In this document: piece by piece, positions 21,076 through 32,661 of the stretch
How the letters are laid out: each line of letters starts with the position of its first letter
How positions within the stretch are numbered: the stretch's first letter is position 1
Origin: Limnanthes douglasii subsp. nivea
Lineage: Eukaryota > Streptophyta > Magnoliopsida > Brassicales > Limnanthaceae
Assembly (NCBI GenBank): GCA_036936605.1
Contig: JAUPFV010000005.1
Span: forward strand, 63,570,742 to 63,634,741
Length of the DNA: 64,000 nt
Reading direction: 5' to 3'
Notes under the pieces: model-generated
Databases searched by the model: none
Seen by the model: the letters and a program-made list of their open reading frames with translations, nothing else
What the model was told of the DNA's origin: nothing
Position numbers and translations under genes: made by a program

Positions 21076-22484
21076 TGTAAGCTGCATTCCCCGTCATACT
21101 CCACCGCTTTCCTTTCGTTGCTCGTCTTTGAAACCTCATTACTCGGTTGATCCTCGTACTCGGTGCTCTTTAGCTTTCTCATTTTTTCTTTTTACCGTTA
21201 GTGTCACCCATATGCTCGACATTCTCTATTCTGTCTCTTGCTCTTTCCATGTGACTCACCTTACTGACTCATTTTTCCAATCATTTCTTTTATTTATTTT
21301 CTTAGAAGACCTTCTATGTCAACAACTATAGTGTATCAGTTAACTTCTCAATCCTTACGTTGGCTTCTTTATCTTTTTCAAATTGCAACTGATTCGCCTT
21401 AAAATTTTCATTATTTAACTATTCGATCTACATTTCAAATAGTTGAATATTAGACAGAGTAGCCAACATACCTTTCTTTGAAGGGTTTACTCCTTGGATT
21501 AGAGCAATGTCAGCGTTTACACGGGTTATTGCATCAACCAACCCACATTGGGTTTGACTGCCACCATAATGCCCATTAGACGTTATCCCAGTCAGTTGAC
21601 TATCAACTCATGTCAGAACTGTTTGAGCCCTTTATTTTTTATCGATTGTGGTGTGCCCGACATTCGTAGGACCCAAAAGCTGGTCTCATCTCGAGTTGCT
21701 CTTATTAGTCGACAAACTCATCGGGACTCTTACGATAGTCAGTGTGTTACCTCGAATATAATGGGTCCTTCGATTTTCCCTTTCGATTTCTGATTTTGTC
21801 ATTACCATTGGTACGTTAAAACTTGAAAATAAAAAGTATTTCCCATATATAACGCCAAATTTGATAATAGAATTCCTTTTCAAATACAAAGTCAAGATGA
21901 TAAATGATGATTGGCAAAGAAATAATTATAAATATAATAATTTGTATGTGTCAAAATGTGATCATTCTTGCATCAAGGGTTTTCCCCATATTCATACTAC
22001 TTAGAGGATATTCTCGCTCCATATTTATTCTTTAGGTGTTATAACTTTGAACGTGTTAACGTGCCCTAAAGGTAGGTCACACTTCCTAATAAATACGTAG
22101 ACGCATTTTTTAGTAATGTGTGAGTAGCGACATATGTCATCCCATAATAATTATTTTAACAATTTCTTCATGCGCTCAGTTTGTACCCTCGTGATCCTCA
22201 TCCGGTAGCTTCTTTATAACCCTCATCTTGTACCGTTTATCACCCTCGTCTTATATATATATTCCTTGTCATTTGGTTGCCTCTAATTGCCATCATGTTC
22301 ATGAACTAGTTTGCTAGCTTCTTTATGTCTCGTCTTACACCGCTTATCATCCCCATCTCGAATATATTTGCCTCATCTTGTATCGCTTATCACCCGTGTC
22401 TCGTATATGTTTCCGTCATACTTTGGTTGTCTCATATTACCTATAACTTACCATTTTGTTAGTTCTTTAATATAAGCTTACCTC
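21076..22484. other. 5' leader and LTR region of element D; no gene
   Basis: Pyrimidine-rich AT sequence. Repeated words such as CCTCGTCTTATA and GTCTCGTATATG (22230-22420) suggest LTR or leader sequence. I cannot place LTR ends. Element E is inserted at 22480-22484, so this region probably continues at 33013. Confidence 0.45.
22480..22484. repeat. Target-site duplication, left copy (ACCTC), element E
   Basis: ACCTC precedes the 5' LTR and recurs at 33013-33017 after the 3' LTR. Confidence 0.95.
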
Positions 22485-22836
22485 TGATAAGACATAATGA
22501 AAGATCTATGAAAGATGAGAGTTTATTTAATAAAGAAAGTTTCTTAGGAGAAATTGTCAATTATGTAATAAAAATGACTAATTTATAACAAACAATAGAT
22601 TTGGGGACTCGTCTCGCAATTAATGAATTGTTAGACTTGTGGAACCTACTTTTTGTACTATAAAAGCATCACCGTATTCTGGGAAAAGGGGTGATTGATT
22701 AATGATTAGATTTTCTCTTTCTAGATTGTGGAGTTTCTCTCTCTAATCACACTTACTAAGTAATCAATAATACGAATTAATTCATCTAAACATTGTTTTA
22801 CTTTAAAAACCCCTTCAAAGACTTCTATACTCATTA
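22485..22836 (+). repeat. 5' LTR, element E
   Basis: It starts TGATAAGACATAATGAAAGA and ends ACTCATTA, where the terminal CA has become TA; the 3' copy keeps CA. TATAAAAGC near 22662 is a probable LTR TATA box, kept in the 3' LTR. Confidence 0.95.
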
Positions 22837-22856
22837 TTAGCGCCGTTTGTTGGAAA
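22837..22856 (+). promoter_or_regulatory. Primer binding site, element E
   Basis: TTAGCGCCGTTTGTTGGAAA directly follows the 5' LTR. It matches the PBS of element B (TTGGCGCCGTCTGTGGGAA) with a few substitutions. Confidence 0.85.
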
Positions 22857-22914
22857 ACTGATTGGTACCTGGAATTGTTTTCCAAAACCTAAGTAAGTTT
22901 TCAAAGGAGAAGTG

Positions 22915-24565
22915 ATGAAGGAACAATGGGATTTAGATATGAACAATTATGAGGATAATCTCATAGGAAACAATTATCAAGATAATATGGAGTTCGCTAG
23001 ATAACATGATGATCAGCGTGCTATGAAACTTTTGAATAAGTCTATTTTGGTGGCTCGAAGAAATGAGTTATTGGAAGAGATTAAGAAATTGAAAGCTGAA
23101 AAATAAGTAGCAAGTGTGTTTAATCTTCGCTCTGAAATCCGAAGGGAGAATGAGGGTGAAAAGGTCGAGTACAAAATTTATCATCAGGCTAAAGACAAGG
23201 GTGATAGGTATCGATGACATGGTGTTATTCTTCAAGGAGGAAGGCAAAATCAAGACATTATCATGAGTCTTCAGAGTCAAGTGATTATTCACATTATAGC
23301 TCGTATGAATCTTCCCCTGAAGGGTACAAAACCTTTCTTGAACAAAAATCATGTGAATCATTATCGAACTAAGGATACAGGAAAGAAAATTCGATAGGAT
23401 AAAAATTATGTTAATAAAGGTAAAATTGGTGAGAAAAATTGTAATCAGATGAGAAATCCGATGAGAAACTAAAACTTTGAGCATTAGAATTTTGAATGGA
23501 AATAATAATACATTTTACCTTCCGAATAAGGTCTTTATGCAATGAATCGTGAAAGTTCGAGGGCTAATGTTGACAGGACAGGTCACAACTGGAGATCTTA
23601 TCCTCTATCTGCGGAAATTATTTTTAGTAACCTTCCAAAGCATTTTGACATCTCTAAGTTGGAAAAGTTCCACGGAATGCAAGACCCTGATAACCATATT
23701 GATCAAGTTAAAAACTTTATGATTAACTTTGATGATGATGATAAACTGTTGTGTAGGCCTTTTCTCTTAAACATTTAAGGGGGTCGCTTCCAAATGGAAC
23801 AATAGACTTTCGCATGGTTACATTAAAATTTTTAATATGTTTTGGAACATCTTCCGACAGCATTTTGTATGAAGCAATAAATTTCGAGCCAATGGAGATA
23901 CAATAATATATTGTAGGCAAAGGTTTTGAGAGAGTTTGAAAAATTACACCAATCGTTTTGTGAAGACAAAAATATATATGGAATATTGCAAAGATTATGT
24001 AGCTTTGGAAACATATAGAATGAGACTTCTCCCTGGAATTTTAAAAGACACTGTGGCTGAGAGTCAGGTGATGACTTTTGGGGCTCTTCTTGATCAAGTT
24101 GAAAAGAGATTTCTGGTAGAAGAAACTCAGGCTTCAGAAAAAGGGTCGAGTGATCAATTAGAGCAAAATCAGTTCCAAAGATTTGAAGCCAGCAGGCAAG
24201 TGCCTCGAACAAATGTGCAACCTAAAGCAGTTAGCCAATATCCTCCGAGGCCAAGGGCAAGCCATCAAACATACAGCACACAACAGGGAACAAGGCCAAT
24301 ATCAAAGAAGTAGATTTGTCCAAATTATTTCGCAGAGCTAACTGAGTGTGTGGCAGTCATATTTGATAAGGCTAGGGATACAGTAAAATTTTGGAAGCCT
24401 TTTCTTATCCAAACTCTGAGGGAAAGTAATAATAGTATCAGGTACTGTAAATACCATGAGGGTATTGGACATGATACAAAAGAATGCATAGCCTTGAAAA
24501 TAGAGGTACATGCTTTAATTGAAAATGGTAAGTTAACAGACTTTGTGAAAAAAACACTCCCATAG
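22915..24565 (+). pseudogene. gag, element E
   Basis: A start at ATG 22915 opens a K/E-rich N-terminal part with likely coiled coil (ELLEEIKKLKAEK). The gag core begins near 23620: LPKHFDISKLEKFHGMQDPD and NFDDDDKLLCRPFLL. After frameshifts it resumes at 23936-24313 (NRFVKTKIYMEYCKDYVAL; GALLDQVEKRFLVEETQA). A zinc-knuckle-like YCKYHEGIGHDTKECIALK lies at 24440-24500. In-frame stops near 23003, 23106 and 23776 and frameshifts inactivate it. The product would be the capsid and nucleocapsid part of the particle. Confidence 0.85.
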
Positions 24566-24579
24566 AAATCTGAAGGCAA

Positions 24580-25393
24580 AGGTTGTTCCAAAAAACGTTG
24601 AGACTCCGATGGTTATTTCCGAAGAAATTGATTCTTTTGATATGGCTACAGAGTACTTAGACCCAAAAAAGGAAGAAATGACATTAACATTGTAGAAGAG
24701 GTTGTTCTTAGGGGAAACGTTAGTGATCTATGCGTATTCTTCGAGTCATTGGCCATTTTTGGAGGGGATACTGTTCCAGGAAATTCAAACAGCTCCCGAA
24801 AAAGACATATCGTTAATTTAACTACCCAATTAGAGGTGGGTGCCCCGGCACATATGCACCGACTTCATTTTCAAATAATTTGCTTTGATGATGATGACAT
24901 GAGAAATATGCTAGGACCACATGAAGATGCATTGGTAATTGCAACAGGAATAGCCGGTGATCATGTACAAAGAATTTTAATTGACACTCGCAATTCTGCC
25001 AATATTTTGTTCATGAGTACTTATTAGAGAATTTTTTATCCCCCCGTAATTCGAAGGTCAGATATAAATATTGTGGGATTCAGGGGGGCGACATCTGAAG
25101 TGGTCGGAGAATTCGAAAGCGTAGTTGAGCTGGGCCGAGGGCCTTTCAGAAAAAATGTCAAAATTTTGTTCATAAGAGTGGATGAGCCAACGTCTTACAA
25201 TGCTATTTTTCAAAGTTCATGGTTATCAAAGATGCATGGTGTTATTTCTACAGTCCATCAATGTTTAAAGTATGTTGTGGGAAATAATATTGGAACAATC
25301 AGAAGCAGCCAAAAGATGGGTAGAGAGTGCTACCGAATTATTTTGTCTTCAAAGCAAGTTCGGGGGATGAGAGAGAAAAAACATAGCAATTAA
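24580..25393 (+). pseudogene. Aspartic protease region, element E
   Basis: Frame 24749-25027 has MAIFGGDTVPG, DDDDMRNMLGPHEDALVI and the active-site region ILIDTRNSANILFMST. Frame 25073-25393 continues with GFRGATSEVVGEFES and SYNAIFQSSWLSKMHGVIST. The catalytic D-T-G reads D-T-R here, so the enzyme would be dead even without the stop at 25025. Element A keeps D-T-G at the same place. Confidence 0.87.
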
Positions 25394-25518
25394 AGGGGAC
25401 ATCCTAAAAAATAACGACTTTCGATGATCCGAGGAAGTCCCCCGAACTTTTAGTTCCTGGTGACAATTATGAAGAATACGTATACCCAGATATAAAAGTT
25501 TTAAAAATTTGAACGAAT

Positions 25519-26627
25519 ATGTCTCTTGATTTGAGGCAGAAATTGCTTATGTTTTTATCTACAAAGCTAAATATGTTTGCTTGGTGTGCAGAATATATAA
25601 CAGGGGTTCCTCTAGAGATAATTTTCCATAAGCTTTCAGTCAGGAACAATGTAAGACCCATCATACAAAAAAGAAGACCTTTCTCTCAAGAGAAATCTGA
25701 GGCAATAATTGCAGAAGTAAACCGCTTGTCCAGTATATGACATATTCGAGAGTCGCAGTATCCTTTGTGGGCATCAAATCAAGTATTGATAAAGAAGAAA
25801 AATGGTAAATGGAGAATGTGTGTAGATTTCAAGGATTTAAATAGAGCTTGTTCAAAATATCCTTTCTCAGTGCCTCAGATTGACCAGCTAATGGATTCTA
25901 CGTTAGGGAACCGTTTGTTATCGTGTATGGATGTTTATGTAGGTTATAATCAGATCAGGCTGAATCTGCGGGATGAAGAAAATACTTCATTTATTATTCG
26001 AAGAGGTTTATATTGTTACAAGGTAATGTCGTTCAGTCTGAAAAATACAGAGGCAACTTATCAGCGCGTAGTAAATAAACTTTTGAGGAGCAGATTGGGA
26101 GAAATGTGGAAGTTTACATTGATGACATGATGGTTAAAAGTTTAAAAGATGAAGACCATTTTGATGATTTAGAAGAGACCTTTAACAACTTGAGAAAGGT
26201 TAATTTGAAGTTAAATCCGGAAAAATGTATGTTTGGTGTTAGATCCAGGAAGTTCCTCGGATATGTGGTGAGTGAAAGAGAAATTGAAACTGACCCATTA
26301 CAGATAAAAGCTTTGACAACAATGAATCCTCCTCGGAATATCAAAGAAGTCCAGATATTAACGGGAAGATTGGCAGCACTAATAGATTTATTTCTCGATC
26401 CTCGGACAAGTGTGCACATTTTTCAAGTACTTATAAATGCGAACAAGTTCAATTGGGCGAAAGAGTGTTCAGAAGCGTTTCATCATATCCGAGAGTACCT
26501 TTCTTCCCCGGAAATACTCTCTAAACCATTACTGGGGGAGCAATTGATTATCTACATAGTAGTTTTAGACTGTGCAGTGAGTGTTGTGTTAGTTCGAGAG
26601 AAAGAAAACACTTTAAATCCAGTGTAA
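25519..26627 (+). pseudogene. Reverse transcriptase, element E
   Basis: Frame 25519-25740 is the linker (NMFAWCAEYITGVP). Frame 25765-26130 holds KWRMCVDFKDLNRACSK, LLSCMDVYVGYNQIRL and YKVMSFSLKNTEATYQRV. Frame 26106-26627 has the active box YIDDMMVKS followed by CMFGVRSRKFLGYVVSEREI and the connection region. The break at about 26110-26130 is a frameshift just before YIDD, and a TGA lies at 25738. The motif order is complete for a Ty3/gypsy RT, which would copy genomic RNA in particles. Confidence 0.9.
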
Positions 26628-27330
26628 TACATCAGCAAAAGTTTGTTAGATGCAGAAAAACAATATTTGAAACTGAAAAATGTGGCTCTTGCTTTGGTGA
26701 CAGCTGCTCGGAAAATGAGACCATGCTTTCAGGCGCATTCTATAGTAGTTCGAACAGCTTTTCCTTTAAAAAGTTTGCTTCAGAGGCCAGATATTTCGGG
26801 AAGAATGACCAAGTAGTCAGTTGAGTTAGAAGATTTTGATATTGAGTTTGAGCCTCGAACAACTATTAAAGCTCAAGCTTTGGCAGACTTCTTAGTAGAA
26901 TTTCACTCTGAGCGATCAGTCATGGAGAATGATGAACATAAAATTGAGGCAGAGTGGTTAATTCGAACAGATGGAGGATCGAATATATCTAGAAGTGGAG
27001 ATGGAATACAATTAATCTCCTCTGAAGGAATTGCAATGTTCTATGCAATACGATTTGGTTTTAAATCAACAAATAATGAGGCGAAGTATGAAGCAGCTCT
27101 AACAGGTTTAAGGTTGGCCCAAATATGTGGAGGAAGGAAAGTCAAATTGTTAAGTGACTTACAACTTTTGATTAATCATATATCAGGACAATCTGAGGCA
27201 CGAAAGGATCATTTAGTCAAGTACTTAAAAGTTTTGAAAGATTTAATACTTTCTTTTGAATGTATAGGTATGAACATGTTCGAAAGGGAAGAAAATTCGG
27301 TGCTAGATTCTTTAGCAACTGCTTCATATT
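26628..27330 (+). pseudogene. RNase H domains, element E
   Basis: The first RNase H region (26628-26870) ends in the E-D-F-D-I-E-F-E-P-R-T-x-I-K-A-Q-A-L-A-D-F pattern. It is followed by a second RNase H-like domain from about 26955: IRTDGGSN, GGIQL-like GDGIQLIS, FKSTNNEAKYEAALTGLRLA and a later D-S-L-A. Two RNase H-like domains in tandem are a recognised trait of the Tat lineage. The second domain is open within the long frame 26880-27839; the first has stops near 26625 and 26815. Confidence 0.82.
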
Positions 27331-27439
27331 TGGAAGATTATCCATGGATTATCACACAGGTGTATCCTTCGATCACCGAAGATTCAGAGCAATCAGCTGC
27401 GATTGTTGAGGAAAACTTTCAAGGGACAAGTGTTAAGGC

Positions 27440-28684
27440 AAGCGATTGGAGATCGAAAATCATTGAGTTCTTCGAGAAAGATGGGCTACCTAAGGATAAG
27501 TCGCTTGTAAAGATAATACGTTTCAAATCTCATGGCTACATAGACCTTAGGGGAATTTTATACAAAAAATCGTTGAGTATACCTTTACTCAAATGTTTGG
27601 ATAAGAGTGAATTGCAAATTGTTTTGTCAGAACTGCATGATGGAGAAGGGTCTGCGCATTGTGGGTACAAAGCTTTAATTCGAAGGGTATTATTAGCAGG
27701 TTATTACTGGCTAACTATATCTTATGATGCGAAAGAGCTAGTGAAAAAATGTGAAACATGTCAAAGGTATACTCATATAATTCAAAAACCCGGGGTCCCC
27801 CTTGAAAGTATTTTTGAGGCGCTGACATTCAATCGATGAGGTATTAACTTGGTTGCCCCATTACCGATGACAACTAGGGGGAGACAGACAATAATAGTGG
27901 AAGTTGATTACTTTTCTAAAATGGGTTGAAGTAGAACCTTTAGCTGGAACAAAGGCACAAGATGTGATTAAATTTGTCACTTCGAACATTTTTTGTCGCT
28001 TTGGGATACCAATGAAGGTTACAACAGATAACGGTCCCCAATTTGATAACAAAGAATTTAAGATTTTTGTGCTTCAAAGGGCATACAACAATGTTTTTAC
28101 AAGCTCATTTTCATCCACAGGCCAATGGGCAAGTGGAAGTTACTAATAGGACAATCCTTAATGGTTTAAAGAATAATTTGAAAAAAAAGGCTGGGAAGTG
28201 GCCAGATTACTTACATAAAGTTCTTTGGGCTTACATAACAACCCATCAGATAACGACTTCACATTCTCCATTTGATTTGGTTTATTGAATGGATGCGGTA
28301 GTTCTTTCAGAAGTTATTTTTTCATCTTATCGGGTGACAGCATATACCGAGGAGCTAAATGATAAAAGTAGAGCAGTGGAACTTGACTCGGTAGAAGAAA
28401 AAAGAAGGCGTGCACATCTAAATTCTTTGCACTACCAAACATTAATGAGAAGTAGATATGCTTCAAGAGTAAAGCAAAAATAATTTAAGGTGGGTGATAA
28501 AGTGCTAAGGAAGATTTTTCTTCACACCAAAGAAAAGATCCTCAGAAAATTAGGCCATATCTGGGAAGGCCCCTACGAAATAACAGATAAAATTAAGCCT
28601 AAGACGTACCGGTTGAAAGATAAAGAAGTAAGAAGCCTCAAACATCCTTGGAATATAAAATATCTTAAATTGTATCTTAAGTGA
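27440..28684 (+). pseudogene. Integrase, element E
   Basis: An HHCC zinc finger lies at about 27630-27770: ELHDGEGSAHCGYKALIRR...CETCQ. The catalytic core follows: WGIDLVGPL-equivalent near 27830, VEVDYFSKWVEVEPL-type sequence, KVTTDNGPQFDNKEF and then GQVEVTNRTILNGLK with the third acidic residue. The C-terminal piece 28490-28684 has GDKVLRKIF and HIWEGPYEI. Frameshifts lie near 27835, 27905 and 28110, and a stop precedes 28289. Pol ends at 28684 with LKHPWNIKYLKLYLK, facing the converging antisense gene. Confidence 0.88.
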
Positions 28685-28856
28685 ATATGAAAGTGTTTTT
28701 ATGTATTATTTTGTTTTCATTTGTGTAAAATAGCGGCACCACACTCTTTCCTACCATGATAGGCACGGGAAGGCTTTAACGAGGTGTCATTCTAGCCGAT
28801 TTATACATATGAAGTTTTTGCCTTAAAACTCCGATGCGGAACCTAAAGGGTTTTCC

Positions 28857-29047
28857 AACAAAAGTTGGAATACAACTATTATCATGACCAATAAAAGTTG
28901 GCATACAACTATTATCATATCTAACAAAAGTTGACATACAACTATTATCATGTCTAACAAAAGTTGGCATACAAGTATTATTATGTCTAACAAAATTTGG
29001 CATACAACTATTATCAAATCCAACAAAAGTTGGTTTGCAACTATTAA
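28857..29047. repeat. 33-bp tandem repeat, six copies, between convergent genes of element E
   Basis: Units start at about 28857, 28890, 28923, 28956, 28989 and 29022. The core is AACAAAAGTTGGCATACAAC then TATTATCATGTCT, with exact 33-bp spacing. Because 33 is a multiple of three, 11-residue periodic frames appear on both strands, but neither looks like a real protein. The array sits midway between the pol stop (28684) and the end of the antisense gene (29220). Confidence 0.92.
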
Positions 29048-29219
29048 AGGTATAGTAAATAAATATATATTATTAATGAAAGTCCATATGAATAAGTTAG
29101 TCCGCCTCGAAAAGTGTTGGGAATTTTTTAAAAATCGTCTCGAAAAATATGAGGTCTTATACAAAATAGCCTCGAAAGTTATAAGGACTTGCACAAAAAG
29201 TAGAAAAATAAATTGTTTA

Positions 29220-31919
29220 TTATGAAGATTCACAAGAGTCACTTCTGTCAAACTCTGACGTTTCACTTTCGTTAACAACAATCCCAGGTGGGCGACTTTC
29301 CGGAGGGACAAGCTTCCAAAAACTACCTAAGTCAAAATCAGGGTAACATTCATGGATTTCTGTGATTAGCCCTAATCGTATGGTTGCATCCCTCGCATTC
29401 AACTTTTCCATACATTTAGCAGCATATGCTTCTACAACAACATTTTTTTCCTTCTCAATATTTTCAGTAAGATGTTTTTTTCTCATCCACTACCTTTTAA
29501 AAGTCTTCGAAGCAATCTTTAAAGCCTTTTGAAGATAGTTGATTCGCTTCTTTAAGATCCACAATGATTTTATCTTGAGCAATTATTTTCTGACTGTAGA
29601 TGTCCCTTTCCTCTTGACAACACTTCTCCATAAGCATAACATAATTCTTTGAGGCAACCAACTTTTCTAAGAGAGGGTCAGCTTGATTTTCTAAGATAGA
29701 ATATTGTTGTTTGAGTTCTTCAAATCTGGAGGTAGCAAGTAATGCCTTGGATCTGTAATGATCCTTCATGTTTTCCAAGTGTTGCATTTTCTTCCCCATC
29801 GTGATTGAGGCATGAAACAATCTTCGAACACGGTGAGAAAATTCATCCCCTTGGGGAACCTCAACGGAACTGTTTGGTGAACCAACTTCAGCTGAGTTAA
29901 AACCCGAGGAATTGCCCGTTTCAATAAATATTTCAACAGTTTGATATGGTTGACCTTTGAGAATGTGAGAGAAGCTAATTTGGGAGGAACATCACTACTT
30001 GAGTTATGATTTGGTTGAAAGTTTTGTACTTGATCAAAATTGATCCCTTTTTGATCTCCGGCACTTTCAAAGATTTCTTGAATAGGCTCTAAAGTAGTAT
30101 TTTTCTTCTTTGGTTCTTTTTTCTTCACTAGGTGAACATGAGTTTTATGAGGAGTGGAAGTAGAGGCTCTAGCTTTATCAGCTTTTGGCCCTTCTGAATC
30201 AGAAGTTTGATATTTCATTGTTACCTCTTTGTCAGAATTATCATTTAGATGCCTTTTAGCTCTGGAGCACTTTGGAATATAAATGACGACGTCCTTAGCT
30301 TCTAATCGTTCGAGGACTTCTTGTTGTGAGGGAGGAGTCATCAATTCTTCCAAAGATAATCTCCCTGAGGGTTAAAATATCCACAATCGGCTTTTAGCCA
30401 GGTTGGTGTTCATAAAACAGAGTCAGAATTTGTTTTCCCAAACTTCTTTGGCCCATTCATTCAATTTAGTAAAGACAGTTGTGACATTTGGGACAAAGTC
30501 AGCATAGGGTTTAGAAATATCGGTCATGGTTGTATAAAAAGTCATAGGAATTTACACTTAAATAATTAAAAGTATATATAAAAGAAAAGTTCGAAGAGTA
30601 CATACCTTTATTGGTCCATAAAAGAGATAGCTTGTGAGGATTCAAAGGGGATAACTCGGAGCATGTCTCTTAGTGTCATGAGAAGAAAATGAACTATCGT
30701 TTCCACTTATTGTCAGCTTCAAGTAGATCTTTCACCATTTTTGTCCTCGACCAAATGTGAGGGAGTAAAAGGGAAAAAATAGATTATTGGCCAAACCAGA
30801 CAGCCCAATAAACTCTTTTACATAAAATCTATACCCAAAAATCCTTGATGCGATGATACACGTAATAAGCGTATACCACATGTTGGAACCTGCTTGTATG
30901 GGGCAAAGGTAAATCTTGCCAAAGTACTCAATAAAAAATGGATACAAAGGGTATCTTAACCCCCAGTTCATGACCTCTGTATACACGACCAACTCGTCGT
31001 CTTTTATAGACAAATGTGTCTCTCCAGCGCTCATAAATCGGATGGTTAGGTAGGAGGGAATCTTTTCACAAGTTCTCAACATGATCTTTATGGATGGATC
31101 AAAGTGCTTGTACTTAATGTTCTGAAAAATCACTAGATACTTATTCTCTATGCCCCAAAATTTTTTACCAACTAGGGCATCAATATCGAGGGTGATGTCT
31201 CCGTTAGATTTTACAGCTCTTCTTTATGCTTCTCGGCTGTCTCAAGAGGATTGATATCATCATGGTTTGTTAAGGCTAATGAAGACTCAACGGCATTCCT
31301 CTCGTTTGATTTGGGGGCATCTAGTTTATCTGATTCATAAGGCTCAACTAATTTCATTTTGCCTTTTGGCCTACTGGAATCTGGTTTACTCGAATGAACC
31401 TCCTCATTAATTATTGTTACTCGTGTCAAATTTCGAGGAGGAATGTTCGAGGTGAACCAAGGGATTCCTTAAGAAGTTATGGAGGGAGTAGCAGGTAAAT
31501 CCGATGCGGAGCCTTCTGCTTTATGTAGTTTAGGTTGAGTATCAACCTGAGGCTGGACAGTGGGGCTGCGAACATTTGAGGGAGATATTCTCGAACGTTT
31601 GTGTTCCTTGGAATACTTTTTATCTTTATGATGCTTTTTTTCTTTTGGCAAATAAGCTTTTCTGATGTTTGTCTTTTCCCATTGATTCCAGGCTACTATT
31701 GATAAAGATTAAACAATTATGGTTAATAGATTGAGAACATTTGTTAAAAGGAATAACGATATAAGAGTTTTCCGTGGGAGGCCAAGTACCATAATAAGTA
31801 GTAACAGGTGGCTCAGGTTCAGGATCGATATGGATACCAACTGATTTTTTCTCCTCAAACTTTTGACTAATATACAGCCACTCTGGAATCCGACAAATTT
31901 TTGGGGGCATAAATATCAC
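29220..31919 (-). pseudogene. Antisense extra gene of element E (putative gypsy-type transposon protein)
   Basis: Minus-strand pieces in order: 31919-31626 (N-terminus, ATG in the conserved ATATTTATG context), 31651-31211 (basic then acidic linker, one in-frame stop at 31469), 31133-30732 (folded domain: ELVVYTEVMNWGLRYPLYPF, NMWYTLITCIIASRIFG, FIGLSGL), 30353-29766 (charged linker), 29820-29497 (coiled coil) and 29486-29220 (CYPDFDLGSFWKLVPPESRP with acidic tail). Each segment matches the antisense gene of element B in the same order. Function is unknown; the folded region resembles the plant 'putative gypsy type transposon' family. Stops and frameshifts, some possibly introns, break it in this copy. 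Confidence 0.8.
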
Positions 31920-31975
31920 TTTCTCTCTCTATAAGTATTTTGGCAGAGCTTTATCTCTCTAGAAAATGTGTCTAG
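31920..31975 (-). promoter_or_regulatory. Conserved leader of the antisense gene, element E
   Basis: On minus, TTTTCTAGAGAGATAAAG and AGAGAGAAAGTGATATTTATG precede the antisense start. Element B has nearly the same words at 13845-13906. Possible CTATAAAA boxes lie near 31995 (minus). Confidence 0.6.
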
Positions 31976-32424
31976 AGAATGTAGAAGAAAATAGATTTTA
32001 TAGAGTAGAGTTGGGCTCTAAAAGGTGTTGAGGCCCAATGACGCATGACTTGTTTGCCTAAGGGCAGAATGGGTGAAGTAGGTGTGAAAATAGCATGGGG
32101 AAGTGGAAAAGTTTGGTTTAAATAAAGTTGTCAGGAAAAGAAACACGCCAAAGAATTTCAATCGATTTCTTATTTTGACAAAAAAGTGTTCATTGGTGGT
32201 GTTAGGAATCGTTGTGACATCATCAATAAGGAAAAAGTGGGAAAATATTGGGTATGGGTTAAGAGATTCTTATAAAATTTGAAGAGATCTGCAAATATGA
32301 ACAATAAAGTTGGCAGCCCTCGAATTCTAAGGACAGAAAAATCCATGCCCAATAAATTATATAGAAATAATAGTTCGAGGAAGATATTTTCAAAAGTTAG
32401 TAGTCATTGTCAAAATACATCTTC

Positions 32425-32443
32425 ACAAGGACTGGGGGGCTAC
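32425..32443 (+). promoter_or_regulatory. Upstream copy of the polypurine tract, element E
   Basis: ACAAGGACTGGGGGGCTAC matches element B's PPT but is not followed by an LTR. About 43 bp around it, including the preceding GTCAAAATACATCTTCA, resembles 32620-32661. Confidence 0.7.
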
Positions 32444-32642
32444 GAACAATACAAACACACTTCGAAAATTTTGAAGATGAAGAGAATTTTGAAGAGATCC
32501 AAAGCTGATGAAATACGTCAAAGTGTTCAAAGTCGAGAAGACCTTACGAAGTCACTAGCGTTTGGAGCCTGGTCAGAATCCGGGGGCAAAATAATGAATA
32601 AAATCCGAGGGATACCTAACAGTCCTTGCCAAAAATATTTTC

Positions 32643-32661
32643 ATAAGGACTGTGGAGCTAC
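32643..32661 (+). promoter_or_regulatory. Polypurine tract at the 3' LTR, element E
   Basis: ATAAGGACTGTGGAGCTAC abuts the 3' LTR start TGATAAGG. The G6 run seen in the upstream copy and in element B is broken to GTGGAG. Confidence 0.8.

Larger units (their letters stand above)
7125..22484 (-). mobile_element. Decayed Ty3/gypsy element D, host of nested elements B and C
   Basis: Minus-strand order from right to left: gag (20780-21075), then insertion B, protease (12600-12830), RT (11464-12264), RNase H (10620-10860), integrase zinc finger and core (9840-10260), insertion C, integrase C-terminus (7980-8337) and 3' repeats. Removing B and C by their target duplications restores this order. The right LTR region is probably split again by element E, with sequence continuing at 33013. 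I could not delimit D's LTRs. Coding decay is heavy, so D is the oldest layer here. Confidence 0.75.

Noticed and set aside
28857..29047. CRISPR-like array
   Set aside because: Units are contiguous without unique spacers, and the setting is a plant retrotransposon.
28823..29311. Periodic leucine-rich minus frame and the matching plus frame over the 33-bp repeats
   Set aside because: The 11-residue periodicity is a by-product of a 33-bp tandem repeat in both directions; no independent coding evidence.
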